A stretch of 64,000 bases of DNA from Protea cynaroides. Lineage: Eukaryota > Streptophyta > Magnoliopsida > Proteales > Proteaceae. The notes under the pieces are model-generated. The model made no database searches. It was not told the DNA's origin and saw only the letters and a list, made by a program, of their open reading frames with translations. Positions within the stretch are counted from its first letter, which is position 1. Every line of letters starts with the position of its first letter. Both the position numbers and the translations under genes were made by a program. Of this stretch, positions 10,751 to 22,840 are shown in pieces. The stretch covers positions 8,772,663-8,836,662 of the forward strand of contig CM053276.1 in assembly GCA_028583415.1 (NCBI GenBank), in the 5' to 3' direction.

Positions 10751-11309
10751 AAGCAATTGCTGGTACTCATAAGACGTACTTCCAGACGTATTATTATTTT
10801 TTTAACTGAATTAAGTACATCCTAAATGTCACATGCAGTGGCCCTGAACCCAGGTCATTTAGTACATCTTGAACATTTGAACTCAAAAGAATACCACCAC
10901 AGAACCTAGATAACCTATTCATTAGATGCAAAGAATTTAAAGTAGTTAAAAACCACTTTTTATATGACTTCTCAAGATCAACTTGACTCCCTTGGGGCCC
11001 AAGCGTAGTCAAAAGCCGAGCCAGCAAGCCGTAATTTGAAGTGTCAGATTCTGACAGGATCAGAAAGGTTACTTCAACCATATAAGAAACGGCCTGACAT
11101 TCTGTAGAGCCGGGTGAAGATTGAAGAGTTAGGGACCTCCCTTCTCAGTGACCATGATTCATATTTATGTGATATTCCATAGACCAGGGTAAAGTCCAAG
11201 TCCCAAGGTGACCATGACAACAGTTCAAGGAGAAGAAATAAGAATTTCTAATTAGAGCTCATCTATTAAAAAAAATTAAATAAAAAAAAAAAATTATGAC
11301 ACCAATTAC

Positions 11310-12198
11310 CTGTAACTTGAAGAAGCTGGTGTGAATTCTGTAAGCAATCATGGTGCTCACATTTGACCCTCACAAAACTACCTACTACTTTCTCTTTAAA
11401 TGTCTCAGGAGTCTTCAAAAGATACTCAACTAAACTCCTCCTCAAATAAACCAACCTAATGTTTCTAGGAGTTATAGATGCAAAACAGCTCTGTGGAACT
11501 TTCAACACTTCTACCTTCTTATGACTTTTTCTGTCTGAGCTTGTCATCCTCTGTCTTTTACGGGAACTTGAGCCATCCTTTCCCTTGTCTTGCAAACTGC
11601 ATTTGAATTTATCTTCCTCTGGCTGTTCTTGGTTTCCATAAAAGCGTGATTGTAGGAGGCCAAAAATTTTAGTTTGGTTAATAGATTTCCTTCCAAAAAC
11701 AGAACGTAGCCTTAAATCACACAAAACCTTCTTCTTTTTTACAGGATGCATGAGGTTGTTTTTGTCGATGTATTTTGTGATGATAGAATTCAATTCAGGC
11801 AGAGAAATCTGTTTACTCGTATCAATACCATTGGAAGCAAGAAATTCTATCAGTGATCTTGATCCCCACCCAATTATCTTCTTCTTTGATTTGACCTTTC
11901 CTTTCCTCCTCATCTTTGTTGTAAATTGCCACCTATCAGGTTCATCCATGCATTGAAATTCTCCATCAACCATTTTACTATCCACATGCTCTCCTTCAGA
12001 GCTTAGGACAAGAACATCTTCTTCACCTTTCAAAAAGCTACAGCCTTGTGACCCACCTAGATATCCCTTATCTTTCTTCAATTGAACGTCAGCCAGATGA
12101 AGAGTTTCCAATTTTAAGCATGCTTTTTCTTTGATCATCTCCCAATACCCCATAAAGAGGCACTCATAAGTATCTTTGTCTTTGAAATCAACCTTGCC
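11310..12198 (-). CDS. Host exon: linker, SWIB/MDM2 domain and start of Plus3
   Basis: The 889-bp exon begins GKVDFKDKDTYECLFMGYWE, the conserved segment that follows the PHD finger in this family. An acidic stretch follows, then a basic KKKIIGWGSRSL lead into a SWIB/MDM2 domain (WGSRSLIEFLASNGID... through IFGLLQSRFY), a Lys/Arg/Ser-rich linker likely to include a nuclear localisation signal (SSSRKRQRM, SHKKVEVLK), and the first Plus3 strand (RLVYLRRSLVEYLL...FVRVKCEHH). Acceptor tttttcacag, donor ACAG followed by gtaattgg. No stop or frameshift. The longer open frame around it (11266-12249) is intron read-through at both ends. Confidence 0.9.
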
Positions 12199-12344
12199 CT
12201 GTGAAAAAGACAAGAAATTAAAGCTGGATATAACAGAGACAAGCCACAAGTTTCATGAAGGTAAATATTCAGTCAGCATAGAAAACTGATTTATAGCATT
12301 AGGGCCAAACTACATACTTTAGTAAAAGAAAATGGTACTCAAAA

Positions 12345-12480
12345 TTTTTTTTCTTTTTCTTTTTTTGGGAAAATGAAAACATTATATATTTATACACTCC
12401 ACCACCCAAGGTGAAGGGATGATTCAATCCCAAGACTTGGCCACAACCAGCCAAGGCCCTTACCAGCTGGTGCTGCTGGC
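12345..12480 (-). mobile_element. SINE-like insertion with A-rich tail
   Basis: On the minus strand AGCTGGTAAGGGCCTTGGCTGG resembles an A box region and GTCTTGGGATTGAATC a B box (compare GGGTTCGAATC). It ends in an A-rich tail (reverse complement of 12342-12370). Flanks share a weak TTGAGT-like repeat. The 12501-13149 stretch to the right has no recognised feature. Confidence 0.45.
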
Positions 12481-13149
12481 ACCTTCTAACTCAATGAAAT
12501 TTCATACATTACATCCCCCTCAATTGACTAAAATTTGCAGTCCACAACAAATTCAAGTATTATCTGTTTGTAAATTTCAATGTCAGACTTAAAGCTGATG
12601 CTGAAGGGGGAAAGAATGAGGGAAAATCATCTGATATGATATGTCATGAGCAAGAAGGACTAACAAATGCAGCAGTGAGGATAAAGGGTAAATTGAATGC
12701 TGGAGTTCAAAGAAGTATGTGGCTTGAGAAAGGGAGGAAGGAACGATTTAATGAAAAATATAGGATAAATCTAGTACAATGTACATGTTAACAATTAAAT
12801 GGAACTAGGAACTGCACCATAGGTTCTCCAAGTTCATGAGAAAATATCAGTTTGAATGGAATAACACCAATAATGAATGGTGATTTCAACCCACACCCGA
12901 CCCAAAGAAATTCAGAATAAGATAGATTATGAGGGCCCTAGGGGAGCGAGACCTTGAGGGATAGACAGACACATCATCTGGTACCTTCACAGCCACCTTT
13001 GCTTGGGAAGTGGTCAGATCCAAATCAGGCAAATTTCCGTGGTGGTGTGGTGTCAGGTAATATGGTTCCAAAGCCATATTCGCCGAAATAGTTTCATTGC
13101 CTAAAGAGCCATTACCTACTCGCTCTCCACTAAGGCTTTCCTACTTTGA

Positions 13150-13760
13150 AGAGGGATCTATTTGCAATCCAGCCATTGTCTCTGTTGGTCTGCCAACGAA
13201 GACATTCACCATCTCTTTTCGTCCTTCTTCTCGCTTGTGGGAAGAAATTCTTCGAAGCTGCTGGCCGTTAGGAGATGGATCCGATCTTTTGAGAGGGAAT
13301 GGAAGTGGATTTGTAAACCTTTAATGGTAAATTCCCGTGCGACAAACTTAGAAAGATAGCTTTCTGCGCCTCCATATCAGTTTTGGATGGACAAGAACCT
13401 ACGATATTGGACCTCCAAATCTAAAAGGATCCACCAGATTTGAGATGCCATTGTTTTTTAAATTAGGTAGGAGTTTAATCCCCATTGGTAGCCCTGCGGC
13501 CCCTGCCCAGACATTCCCAGAAATAGGTTCATTGTTAATGTTTGGAATTTAACTACCCAATTTTAATGTGGGTAGGATTTCCCCTTTGATCTGTCTGTAG
13601 ATCCCTTTTGATTTCTCTTGGGTTGCTTGCCCCTTCGAGGCTCCTGCTTTGTATCTTCTTTGGGCTTTGTTAATATAAGTTCTTTATCTTCTTTGGGCTT
13701 TGTTAATATAAGTTCTTTATTCATCCCCCCCCCCAAAAAAAAGAAAAAAAAGAAAAAAAG
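13150..13760 (+). mobile_element. 3' end of a decayed L1-type LINE
   Basis: The start resembles the zinc-binding C-terminal domain of plant L1 reverse transcriptases (CLCWSANEDIHHLFSSF near 13163). A 3' UTR-like region follows and ends in C-run/A-run at 13726-13757. Within the UTR a 33-bp unit TATCTTCTTTGGGC... is tandemly duplicated (13652-13717). The 5' remainder is absent, as is usual for LINE insertions. Confidence 0.6.
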
Positions 13761-13799
13761 AGACAAAGAAAGAAAAAGGCATGTGCTCATACTGGTGGC

Positions 13800-14040
13800 A
13801 TGTCTTGACATCTTGAGAAATAGGCATGTTTCCTATACTAGGGAATTTCATATTCACTTGTACCCAATGACTTCACATCACCCATCAGGGATGCCTAGAG
13901 TCTTTGTTGTTTGTTTTTCTTGCTTGTTCCCTTTTTGGGAATCCTTTTAGTGTTCTTTGTGTACGTTGAATACAATTTTTACCCATCCAAAAAAAAAGAA
14001 AGAAAGAAAGAAAGAAATAAAGAAATAAAGAGAAAAGGAC
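13800..14040 (+). mobile_element. Second L1 3' tail fragment
   Basis: A T-rich 3' UTR-like stretch (TTTGGGAATCCTTTTAGTG, then GAATACAATTTTTACCC) ends in an A-rich tail with GAAA repeats at 13989-14033. Only the tail is left. Confidence 0.5.
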
Positions 14041-14489
14041 ATATTAGAGCTTGAAGCTTAAGAAGGGAAGGAAATATAATTTGTATGGAGATTGTAGTAG
14101 CTGCAGCAAAGATGGGTTATTAGATCATGCAAAAGAAAGTAAAAAAGAAACGAATAAGAAGAAGAAGCAAGAAAGAAAACAAGAGGAGTGTTGTACGAAA
14201 AGGGGGAGAGAGAATTCGAGTGTAATTTCTCTCCCCTGTGGGTAGGCATTACTTAAATAGAAAATAATGAGTAAAACTACATGAATGCCCCAGCCACTTA
14301 TTTGGTATAACTGACCAGCTTATAACCCCAAAAAAGGGCTTAAATACCCTTAAAAACATAAGTATAACTTCTAAATTACTAAACTACCCTTAATTAAAGT
14401 TACACCCTTGGACCCAATTCTAGTACACTTCAACATTCTCCCCAAGTTGGAGGATAAATATCACCCATGCCCAGCTTGTTGGACCAACC
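14041..14489 (-). mobile_element. Reverse-oriented copia remnant: LTR piece plus end of RNase H
   Basis: On the minus strand the end of a copia polyprotein (LGMGDIYPPT-like, near 14450-14475) leads into a polypurine tract (CTTGGGGAGAA) and an LTR start TGTTGAAGTG (14435 downward) with a TATTTAAG-type TATA region. The LTR's own 3' end appears cut by the L1 tail at about 14040. Confidence 0.65.
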
Positions 14490-15085
14490 TTCAAGAAACA
14501 TAGGCTTCAACAAAGATTTGGAAGGCTGCCAAGGAGACTTATTCCCAGGTTGAAAATTACTCATTGATTTATGACCTCTGTGTGAAGATTGGTGCTATTA
14601 AGCAACGGGATATTACTGTATCCCAATATTACTCTGAGCTCCGCAATTTTGGCAGAAATTGGATTATTATGATACCTTTACAGCTGCATGTTCTACTGAT
14701 GTTGCTGCAATGAAAAGTGCAAAAGACAAACTTCGAGTGTATAATTTTCTGGCTGGACTTAATATTAAGTTTGATCAGATTCATGCCCAAATCCTCAGTA
14801 GAGAGCCATTACCATCGCTAGAGTAGGCTTATGCCTTGGTCCAGTCTGAGGATATGCACCGTACATCCATGATGCCCTCCTCTTCCAACAGAGAGGTTAG
14901 CTCTCTAGACTATCCTGCCCAGTGGTCCCATCTTCTCTAAACCAGTTCATTGTGAACATTGTGGGAAGGACCGACATACTAAAGAGACTTGCTTAAAATA
15001 ACATGGTAAACTAGCTGACTTTGAGGCCAAGAGGCGTGAAAAAGGCATACAGAGAACCAAGAACTTCAAAGCACCACAGGCCAAT
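14490..15085 (+). pseudogene. Copia-B gag relic
   Basis: Capsid segments IWKAAKETYSQVENYSLIYD and DITVSQYYSELRNFG occur near 14513-14652, KFDQIHAQILSREPLPSLE near 14770, and a CCHC knuckle (CEHCGKDRHTKETC) near 14955. There is an in-frame stop at 14824 and frame changes near 14650 and 14900. Confidence 0.8.
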
Positions 15086-15834
15086 AATTTTTAGTTTACT
15101 TATTTCCATTGTTTAGTTTCCTAAAATATAGACTAGTTAGTTTAGAAATCTTAGTTACTTGGAGACTAAGAATTTCCTAATATTTAGTTTCCTAAAAGTA
15201 GTTAGAAACTTTCCTATTTTCCAGTTTTGGAAACTTTCTTATTTATTTGTTTTAGAAACTTCCTAATTTTTAAAGGAAGTTTAGTTCTCTTAGTTTAATT
15301 TTCTTTACTATTTTATTTGTAACTTTCAAGACTATAAATAATAGAGAAGGGGCTGGCGGCAAATCAGATTCAGACCAGAAAATAGAGTATTGAATTTTCT
15401 GGTTGAGTCTCTTGGTTGTGAGACTCAACCGACTGCTTTAATCTTTTTATTTTTTTTACTATTAATCACTCTTTCTCTGCTCCTTGCTGCTGGCAACACC
15501 CTTCCTGCATATTAGTGATCAGTTTTGTTGTTGAAGAAGGGAACACCATCAGCACAGCTGGAGTTGCTCCCAAATCTGGTGGTAATCTGTAAAGCAGTAC
15601 TGCAGATCCTAAATCCTTCTCCACTCTTCTTTGATAGATCTGAAATTTCTACTAGTGTTCACAACAGAGGGTAAGAAGATCTCCTATCAATTTCATGCTT
15701 GTTCAACGACTGAATTTTCAGATAAGTTAGTTTTTCCATTGCTTATCAAATCTGTTTTGGTGATCGGACTGCGTAAGATCCTGCAGCAAAGAGGGATTGT
15801 TGATTTGATGTATTTTGAACCCTCTTTGCCATCA
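15086..15834. mobile_element. Unclassified 749-bp insertion in Copia-B, flanked by GCCAAT repeats
   Basis: Removing 15086-15834 with one flanking repeat rejoins the Copia-B linker so that KAPQANQTKA continues in one frame, as in Copia-E (HAPQAHQTEA). The direct repeats GCCAAT are at 15080-15085 and 15835-15840. The insert is T-rich at its left, contains a TATA-like GACTATAAATAATAG near 15330, and ends TTTGCCATCA. No coding domain, TG...CA ends or inverted ends were seen. An LTR-derived or non-autonomous element is my best guess. Confidence 0.6.
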
Positions 15835-15840
15835 GCCAAT

Positions 15841-17870
15841 CAAACAAAAGCTTGCATTTCTACTGGCACTTTACCCACACTATCAACAGAAGAACTTCAA
15901 GCTCTCAAGAATCTCCTAAGGCCATCTGCTACAGCCCAAGCTGCTTCTCCATCCGCATGTACCACTCCAGGTTCTTACTTTGTACAATCAGGTATTCCTC
16001 ATGATGGTCTGTGTGCCTCTTTTGTCTTTAGCCCATGGGTTATGGACACTGGAGCGACCGACCACATGATTGGTTCAGGAAATTCGTTCTTTCAGTACTC
16101 TCCCTCTTCTGGGAAGGATACAGTCCGAGTAACAGATGGGTCACTTTCTCCTATATCTGGAAAGGGCTTCATTCGCTGCTCTCCTACTCTTACTTTACAG
16201 TCAGTCATTCATGTACCTAGTTTTTCAACAAATTTACTTTCTATTAGTAGTCTCACTAGATCTCTTAACTGTAAAGTATCATTTTTCCCTTCCTCGTGTG
16301 TTATTCAGGATCTGGAGAGTGGGAAGACGATTGGACATAGTAGATTCCATGGTGGTCTCTACTTGCTTGTAGATGGTCCTCAGAATCCACACCTTTACCG
16401 CCGCCTATTGCACATCACCTTTATTCCGCCGTCAACACATTACAACAGTGGCATCACGGTCTTGGTCACCCTTCCCCAGTTGTGTTATCCCAGTTATTTC
16501 TTTCCCTTTCCAAGCATTGTAATAAAAACGAGTTATTATGCAAAGACCGTATTATGGCTAAGCAAGCTCGTACAACTTATTTACCCACATTTAATAGAAG
16601 CAGTTGTATGTTTGATTTGATTCATTCTAATGTTTGGGGTCCTACTCGAACCACCTCTATTTCTGGACACAAATGGTTTGTCACTTTTATTGATTGTCAC
16701 ACTAGGACTACTTGGGTGTACCTTATGCATCAAAAGAGTGAAGTTTTTGAGTGTTTCTACCAGTTTCATAAAATGATACAGACTCAGTTTTAGACCCCAA
16801 TAAAAGTTCTTAGGAGTGACAATGGCGAGAGTACCTCGACGGACACTTTCAGTGATATCTGTCTGATCGTGGGATCCTACATTAAACAAGCTGTGTTGAC
16901 ATTCCGACTCAAAATGGGGTTGCAGAAAAAAAGAATCGCCATCTCCTTGAAACAGCTCGGGCTCTTATGTTTGACGGTAATGTGCTAGCAAAATTTTGGA
17001 GTGATGTTGTTCTAACAACAACCTCTTTCATAAATCGGTTGCCTTCAAGGGTTCTCAACAATAAGGCTCCTTTGGATCTGTTACTTAGTGATCATTCCTT
17101 TGGTCTCCCACCATAGGTATTTGGGTGCGTCTGTCATGCTCGCAACAATCATTCTCATGGCAAACTTGATCTACGGGGGGTTCGCTACATCTTCCTTGGT
17201 TACCTTGCCACATAAAAAGGGTATAAATGTTATCATCCTCTGACCAATCGAACTTTTATCAGCAATGATGTTCTCTTCCATAAAGACCTGATGTATACTT
17301 TCAGTCACATCTTCAGGGGGAGACAGATACAGTTGATCTTGAAGATGTGCCTTTGATTATACCAATGGAGATGGAGACTGAAAGAGTCCAAGTTCATGGA
17401 AAAACTGGAACCAGCTGCTCCTAATCCTGCTTGTAATTGTGAGATACCACCTGCTTCATCACCTAATCCAACTTGTGAGATACCACCTGCTTCATCACCT
17501 AATCCTGCTTGTGAGATACCACCTGCTTCATCACCTACTTCAGAGATACCGCCTACTTCACCCATTCCCATGTTTGCTGCTAAGCCTCTACAAGCTTATA
17601 GCCGTGCTAGAAGCAAGCAAGGAAGGACCATTACCATCAACGCAACTTCACATGTCCCTTCGTTAGCCCAGGATCCAGAGACTGAGCAACCCCTTGGTAA
17701 GGAAATTCCTTTCTCTAATTTTGATTCTGATCTTCCTATTGCCCTTCGCAAAGGTACTAGGACTTGCACTCTTTATCCAATCTCTAATTTTGTCTCATAT
17801 GATTCTTTATCTCCTTCCTTCCATGCATTTGTGTCCTCTCTTTCCTCTGTGTTTATTCCTTAGAAATGGC
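15841..17870 (+). pseudogene. Copia-B protease and integrase relic
   Basis: The protease site is MDTGATDHMIGSG near 16042. The pre-integrase region breaks near 16440. The integrase core has LIHSNVWGPTRTT, IDCHTRTTWVYLM and VLRSDNG, with stops at 16792 and frame changes after, and NRHLLETARALMF near 16950. A linker with a repeated EIPPASSPNP unit (17433-17560) precedes the conserved RKGTRTC segment. The long open frame at 15631-16620 begins inside the 749-bp insertion, so its first 70 residues are not retroviral-type protein. Confidence 0.82.
17433..17560 (+). repeat. In-frame tandem repeat in the Copia-B integrase-RT linker
   Basis: A 36-bp unit encoding C-E-I-P-P-A-S-S-P-N-P-(A/T) is repeated about three and a half times in the frame 17396-17863. 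Copia-E has no such repeat at the same place. Confidence 0.8.
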
Positions 17871-18426
17871 AAGATGTAATTTTGGATGAGTGGTGGAAAG
17901 CTGTGATGATGGAAGGAACGAGAGCCTTGAAGAAGAACAATACTTGGGATTTTGTCTCACTCCCATCGGGTAAGAGACCAGTAAGGTGCAAATGGGTTTT
18001 TACTAGTAAGCAGAACAGTGATGGCACAATCGATTGGTATAAAGCTAGACTAGTAGCTTGTGAATTTACACAGACATATGGCATTGATTACCAAGAAACT
18101 TTTGCAACAGTAGCCAAAATGACAACAGTGCAGGTTCTCTTGGTATGTGCTGTCCATTACAATTGGGATCTGCAATAGCTTCATGTAAAGAATGCCTTCC
18201 TCCATGGTGAGCTTAAAGAGGAAGTGTATATGGACTGTCCCCTTGGGTTTATAGATGCAAACACTTATGGGAAGGTATGTAGATTGAAGCGCTCACTTTA
18301 TGGACTCAAGCAGTACCCTAAAGCATGGATTAAAATCTCGGCAAGATCTCGCAAATTTCGGTGTTCTCGACACTAGCCGAGACGAAAATGGAGGCGAAAA
18401 CCGTTTTCGTCTCGGCATTTACATGT

Positions 18427-18460
18427 TCTCGCGAGATCTCGCCGGCGAGATCTCGCGAGA
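18427..18460. repeat. Perfect 34-bp palindrome in the hAT left subterminal region
   Basis: The stretch is built from TCTCGCGAGA and GATCTCGCC blocks and centred on GCCGGC at 18441-18446; it reads the same on both strands. Related TCTCGCGAGAT copies occur at 18345-18500 and near 23168-23195. In other hATs such motifs bind the transposase. Confidence 0.9.
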
Positions 18461-19186
18461 TCTCGGCTGTTCTCGCTATTTCTCGCCAGATCTCGCGAGA
18501 TAATGCTTTTTGCTTCTTTTTTTTTTCCTTTATAAATAGACAGAAGGGTCTGTTCTCGGTCGAGAACTCGACCGAGACTGCCCCTTCTGTTTTCTTTTTT
18601 AGTTTTTCAAACTTTCTTCATTTCTTCCCCATTTTTTTTTTGTTTGGACTTCTAAATTGCTACGAGTGGTGCTTCAGACTGCGGGGATTGCTGTAAGAGC
18701 TTCATATCAACTGTTGAAGGTAAGTTTCTTGCCGAAAAATGAGACTTTTACATGAGACTACAAAGGGAGAAATTTTTTTTTTCTAAAATGTGATGAAATT
18801 TTTATATGTTAGTTACGTGAGCCCGATCTACAAGCTCATGGTTTCAGATTTCGATTTTGACTGTTGTAGGTATTTTTTTCAATTATTTGCATTTAAAAAT
18901 GAATTTTCAGCAATTAAAATTTAAAATAATAATTATTATTACTCATTTGATGATGATGACCTATTTATATGTTAATCACCGTTGGCCGATTTACTGTCCT
19001 ACGATTTCAGATTTCGATTTCGGTTGTTGTATGTTTTTTTTTTGAATTATTTATATTAAAAAATAATTTTTAGCAATTAAAAATTAATTTAAAATTGATT
19101 AAAAATGCTATAAATCGGGAAAAATAAGGAAAAATGTTCTGATCGCATTTAAAATATGAGAAAAATTTTGAAATGTAATTTCTGCT

Positions 19187-19483
19187 GTGTTCAAGTTTGT
19201 AAGGTTATTGAAGTTTGTGTTTTCTATGAAACAGTGCTTGAAAATTATATCGAGACCAAGTTTTGGGGCAGGCAATGGGGGCGACGGTAATGGTTCCCGA
19301 ACCGACCCCGCATGGCGGTGCGACGCCCTTCGGGGTGATAGGAAGAAGACCCAATGTAATTTTTGTGGGAAGAAGCTTCGGTCCGGCGGCATCACAAGAC
19401 CGAAGCAACACTTGAGTGGATTGGGCAAAAATGTTTCCAAATGCCCGCAGTGTCCCGTGGAGATATCCAGGGGCCATAAGTGA
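19187..19483 (+). pseudogene. hAT transposase N-terminus: BED-type zinc finger
   Basis: The 98-residue frame contains DPAWRCDALRGDRKKTQCNF followed by CGKKLRSGGITRPKQHLSG and a VSKCPQCP tail. This is the plant hAT BED pattern (DPAW...CxxC...KQHL...C), which binds DNA. The usual H of the DPAWxH motif is C here. A TGA at 19481-19483 ends the frame, and the following acidic region (GWDVEDMTEGEARQ) is in another frame. Confidence 0.8.
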
Positions 19484-20027
19484 ACAATTGAGGGGAGGGA
19501 GGCAAAGGAGGGCAGCAATGAAAAGAGAAAAAACAACAATTTGAAGAGGCGATTCGAGGCACCTGTACGGAATCCGAATGAGGAACATGAGGCCGAGGGA
19601 TGGGATGTAGAAGATATGACAGAGGGAGAGGCAAGACAGGATGCGTCATGCGGCAATGGCTAGTAGAGAAACCCTTAGATCGGATGCGAGAGGAGACGGA
19701 CAGGAGCGGGTACATCCGGAGCGGTGGCGGTGGTAGTGGATTTGCTGAGCCCGAGCCACGAGACGGAGCAAAGGGATTGGTTCTTGGTTTTCTAGATCAC
19801 GAAGTAGAAGGGAAGAACCCGTGCCACGGGGACCGGGATGATTATGTTCAAGTTCTAGAGCAAGATCCCGCAGTCTTTTACGAAGCAAGGTAGTAAGCAA
19901 AAAAAAAAAAGAGGCAATGTTTGGGGGAAAGAATAGGGAGTCGGTAGGGTATTCTTACTCTAAGTGGTCGTTTTATCATGGCATCCCAAAGAACGCCACC
20001 ACAGGCCCTTTCTTTCGAGCATGCTAA

Positions 20028-20771
20028 ATGCGATTTCTTGGAGGCGGTACAGGGGTTAGAGGGCCAAATCAATATGAATTAATGACTCATTATTTGCCTC
20101 AACATAAGAATGAATTACAAGACTGGATTCTAAGCCAGAAGAAGAATTGGGAAGATTTTGGAGTAACTATTATGTGTGATGGTTGGACTGGTCTTACCAG
20201 AAAGTCCATCATCAACTTCATGGTTTATCGTGATGGGAGGACGGTGTTCCTTAGGTCTGTTGATGCATCAGCTGAAGTAAAAGATGCAGATTATATTTAT
20301 GGGTTGTTGCAAGAGGTGGTGGTTGAGGTGGGAGCTCAGAACGTTGTCCAGATTGTGACGGACAACGGCAACAATTTTAAGAAGGCAGGGGAGATGTTAA
20401 TGAACAATCCCGACTACAATCTCTTCTGGACTCCATGTGCTGCCCATTGTATTGATTTGATGTTGAAGGACATGGGCAAGATAAGTAAAGTCAAGAGAGT
20501 GGTTGAGCAAGCAAGACAAGTAACCACTTTCATCTACAACCATGGTTATTCCTTGAACATGCTCAGGGAGAGATGTGGAGGGGACTTGGTCAAACCAGGC
20601 ATCACCAGATTCGCTACGAACTTCATAGCATTGAAGAGCTTTGAGGCGAAGATGGCCGGACTCAGATCGATGTTTGCATCCGAGGATTGGTTTTCGTGGA
20701 GACAATCAACTACACCCCGAGGAGTGGAAGCACGCAGTACCATCGCTCGCACCAATTTTGACAAAATGTGA
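20028..20771 (+). pseudogene. hAT transposase core: DUF659 region
   Basis: The 247-residue frame carries the DUF659 hallmarks of plant hAT transposases: TIMCDGWTGLTRKSIINFMV, FLRSVDAS, QIVTDNGNNFKKAGEML and WTPCAAHCIDLMLKDMGK. The Asp of CDGWT and of VTDNG correspond to the first two catalytic Asp. It ends at a TGA at 20769-20771. The real protein must have started upstream: SKWSFYH- and GPFF-like segments are readable at 19950-20020 in other frames. Confidence 0.85.
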
Positions 20772-20799
20772 AGGTGGTAGTCGGGGGTGTTGCATCCTG

Positions 20800-22840
20800 T
20801 AGTACAGTGTTGAGATTGGTAGATATCGAGCGAAAACCAACCATGCCACTTCTTTTATGCTGCTCGTGGACGCATTGAAAGTACGTGTTAAAGCTTTGAT
20901 ACCACGTGGCTACAAGAATTATATAAAGATCATCAATGACCGATGGGAGAGCCAACTCATGCATCCATTGCATAAGGCTGGTGAGTAAATTTGATGATGT
21001 ATTTACTTTAGTGTTACTTATGTACCAATATAATTTTTATTTGCTTTAACCATGTGTCCACTGTCAAATATTTCAGCATACTATTTGAACCCCAAGTACC
21101 CGATATACGCATGTACTTGGGATGAACGCAGAACTCATTGAGGCGGTAAAGCTAGTGGTTGCAAAGTTGGAGCCGGATCCCCGCCACGGGCATTGGCAAA
21201 CCTAGAGGTGAGTTGTGTGCTTCATTCTCGGAAATATGATCGCCGTGACACTAATTGTACTGGTTATCGCTATTGCTAGTGCGGCAAAACTATATATTGT
21301 AATTGCAAATATTTATAAGTTTTTCGATTGTGTGTAGATTAAAACCTTCGGGAAGCCCGTGGGAGTTTTGGGTTCCCGTTTGCAGTGGTTGGACGTGACA
21401 AAAGTGATCCGTGTATGTATTACGTTTAATTGACATACGAAATTAAATTATCTTATGTTTTATGTATTACGTTTAAATGACATACAAAATTAAAATATGT
21501 TATTGTTCTTATGCGACCGAAATGGTGGGTGTTGTATGGTAAAGATGCACCGCTCGAAGAAGATAGCAAGTAGAGTGTTTGCTCGGACATGCTCTACATC
21601 CGGTTGTGAGCGAACCGGAGTACTTTCAACCTCATTCATTCAAAGAGGCAGAATCGACTTGGCTCCCAACGGCTAAATGACTTGGTCTTTGTGCATTACA
21701 ACATGAGGCTGATGGTGCAAAACATGTTCTTTGATAAGGAGGATGATACCCCGCTCGAGCTCGCCAACATCTTCCACTTGACTCTGAAGAGGAAGATCCA
21801 TTAGTAGAGTGGGTGCGGGACAGGGGAGTACCTGTGATGGACGAGCCCGAGGGGATGCCTGACTCCCATTTGGCCACCCATTTGGATACTGATGTCGACA
21901 AGTTTTTAGCCTCGGAAGAGGGTCGAGTCCATACACGGTCACCCGTGCTATTTGACCCTCCTGCTGGCACTGATACAGAAGATCCTGAGTGGAGTTGGAG
22001 TGGTAGTGGAGCTAGTGGTAGTGATCATGGGGGTGGGGGTCGAGCTACTTTTGTCAATATTGGGGCTGATCCAGAGCCACGAGCATCACTCGTTGGGATA
22101 CATTGGGGAGAGCCGAGACACTCATGTAACACGGGATGATGACCATCTTTGCCGCACGTGCGCCATCCTCAACACGTAGACCAACTTCGTATTCGCGTAG
22201 GCCTCGGCATCATTCCCATTCTCAACATGATGAAGATGCTGATTGTAGTAGCACGATGGACGCCGACGTTGATAGCCTCTAGTGGCTTACGAGGATTGAG
22301 GAGAATAGCAGTTACTGCAGTGGACATGAGCAGTGGAACTTTCCTGGATATAGCATTGGTTCAGCATACACCTCAAATGATTATGATGATATCAACTTCG
22401 TCCCCCATCCCACTACGACTGTATATGGTTCTTCTTTCTACGATGGTTCAGATGCAAGAGCACATACACGGAGTCATAGTGGATCAACCAACTTCTATTC
22501 CATTCCATCAGTACTTCCACAAGATTCTACGCACCAGAGTACTACTTCAGAAGTTTTTCCATTCTTCCCAAAGATAGGCATCCTTCGGACAGCTACTGAT
22601 GTTATATTTATGAATCATGTGCAAGGCTACCAGAACTACTTTGCATCAAGAATGTAATGGGAAGATTATGTTGCTCAATTGGAAGACAATTTGCGTCGAC
22701 AACTTTCCCAGATGTATGATGATAATAGGATGGATCATCCACGACACTCTACGTATTACTAGAAATTGTATCTGTATAAGGATTGTGGAATTGTGGACTA
22801 TAGGCACAGGGGGACTATGGGATCATTCAATGTTGAATAT
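20800..22840 (+). pseudogene. hAT transposase C-terminal region and acidic/His/Ser tail
   Basis: Fragments in several frames include LVDALKVRVKALIPRGYKNY (about 20861) with ENDRWESQLMHPLHKA-like text after it, possible introns, then RLNDLVFVHYNMRL near 21670 followed by LANIFHLTL, the end of a hAT dimerisation domain. A tail rich in Asp/Glu, Ser, Gly and His runs to about 22750. Stops and frame changes show that the copy cannot make a complete transposase. Confidence 0.7.

Noticed and set aside
10794..11081. 95-codon minus-strand frame near the host exons
   Set aside because: It does not match Plus3 or any family known to me; it lies within intron 10037-11309, whose splice borders are clear.
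17433..17560. CRISPR-like direct repeats
   Set aside because: Units are contiguous, in frame and without unique spacers; the context is a plant retroelement.
19108..19656. 182-codon minus-strand frame
   Set aside because: Antisense shadow of the hAT BED finger and acidic region.
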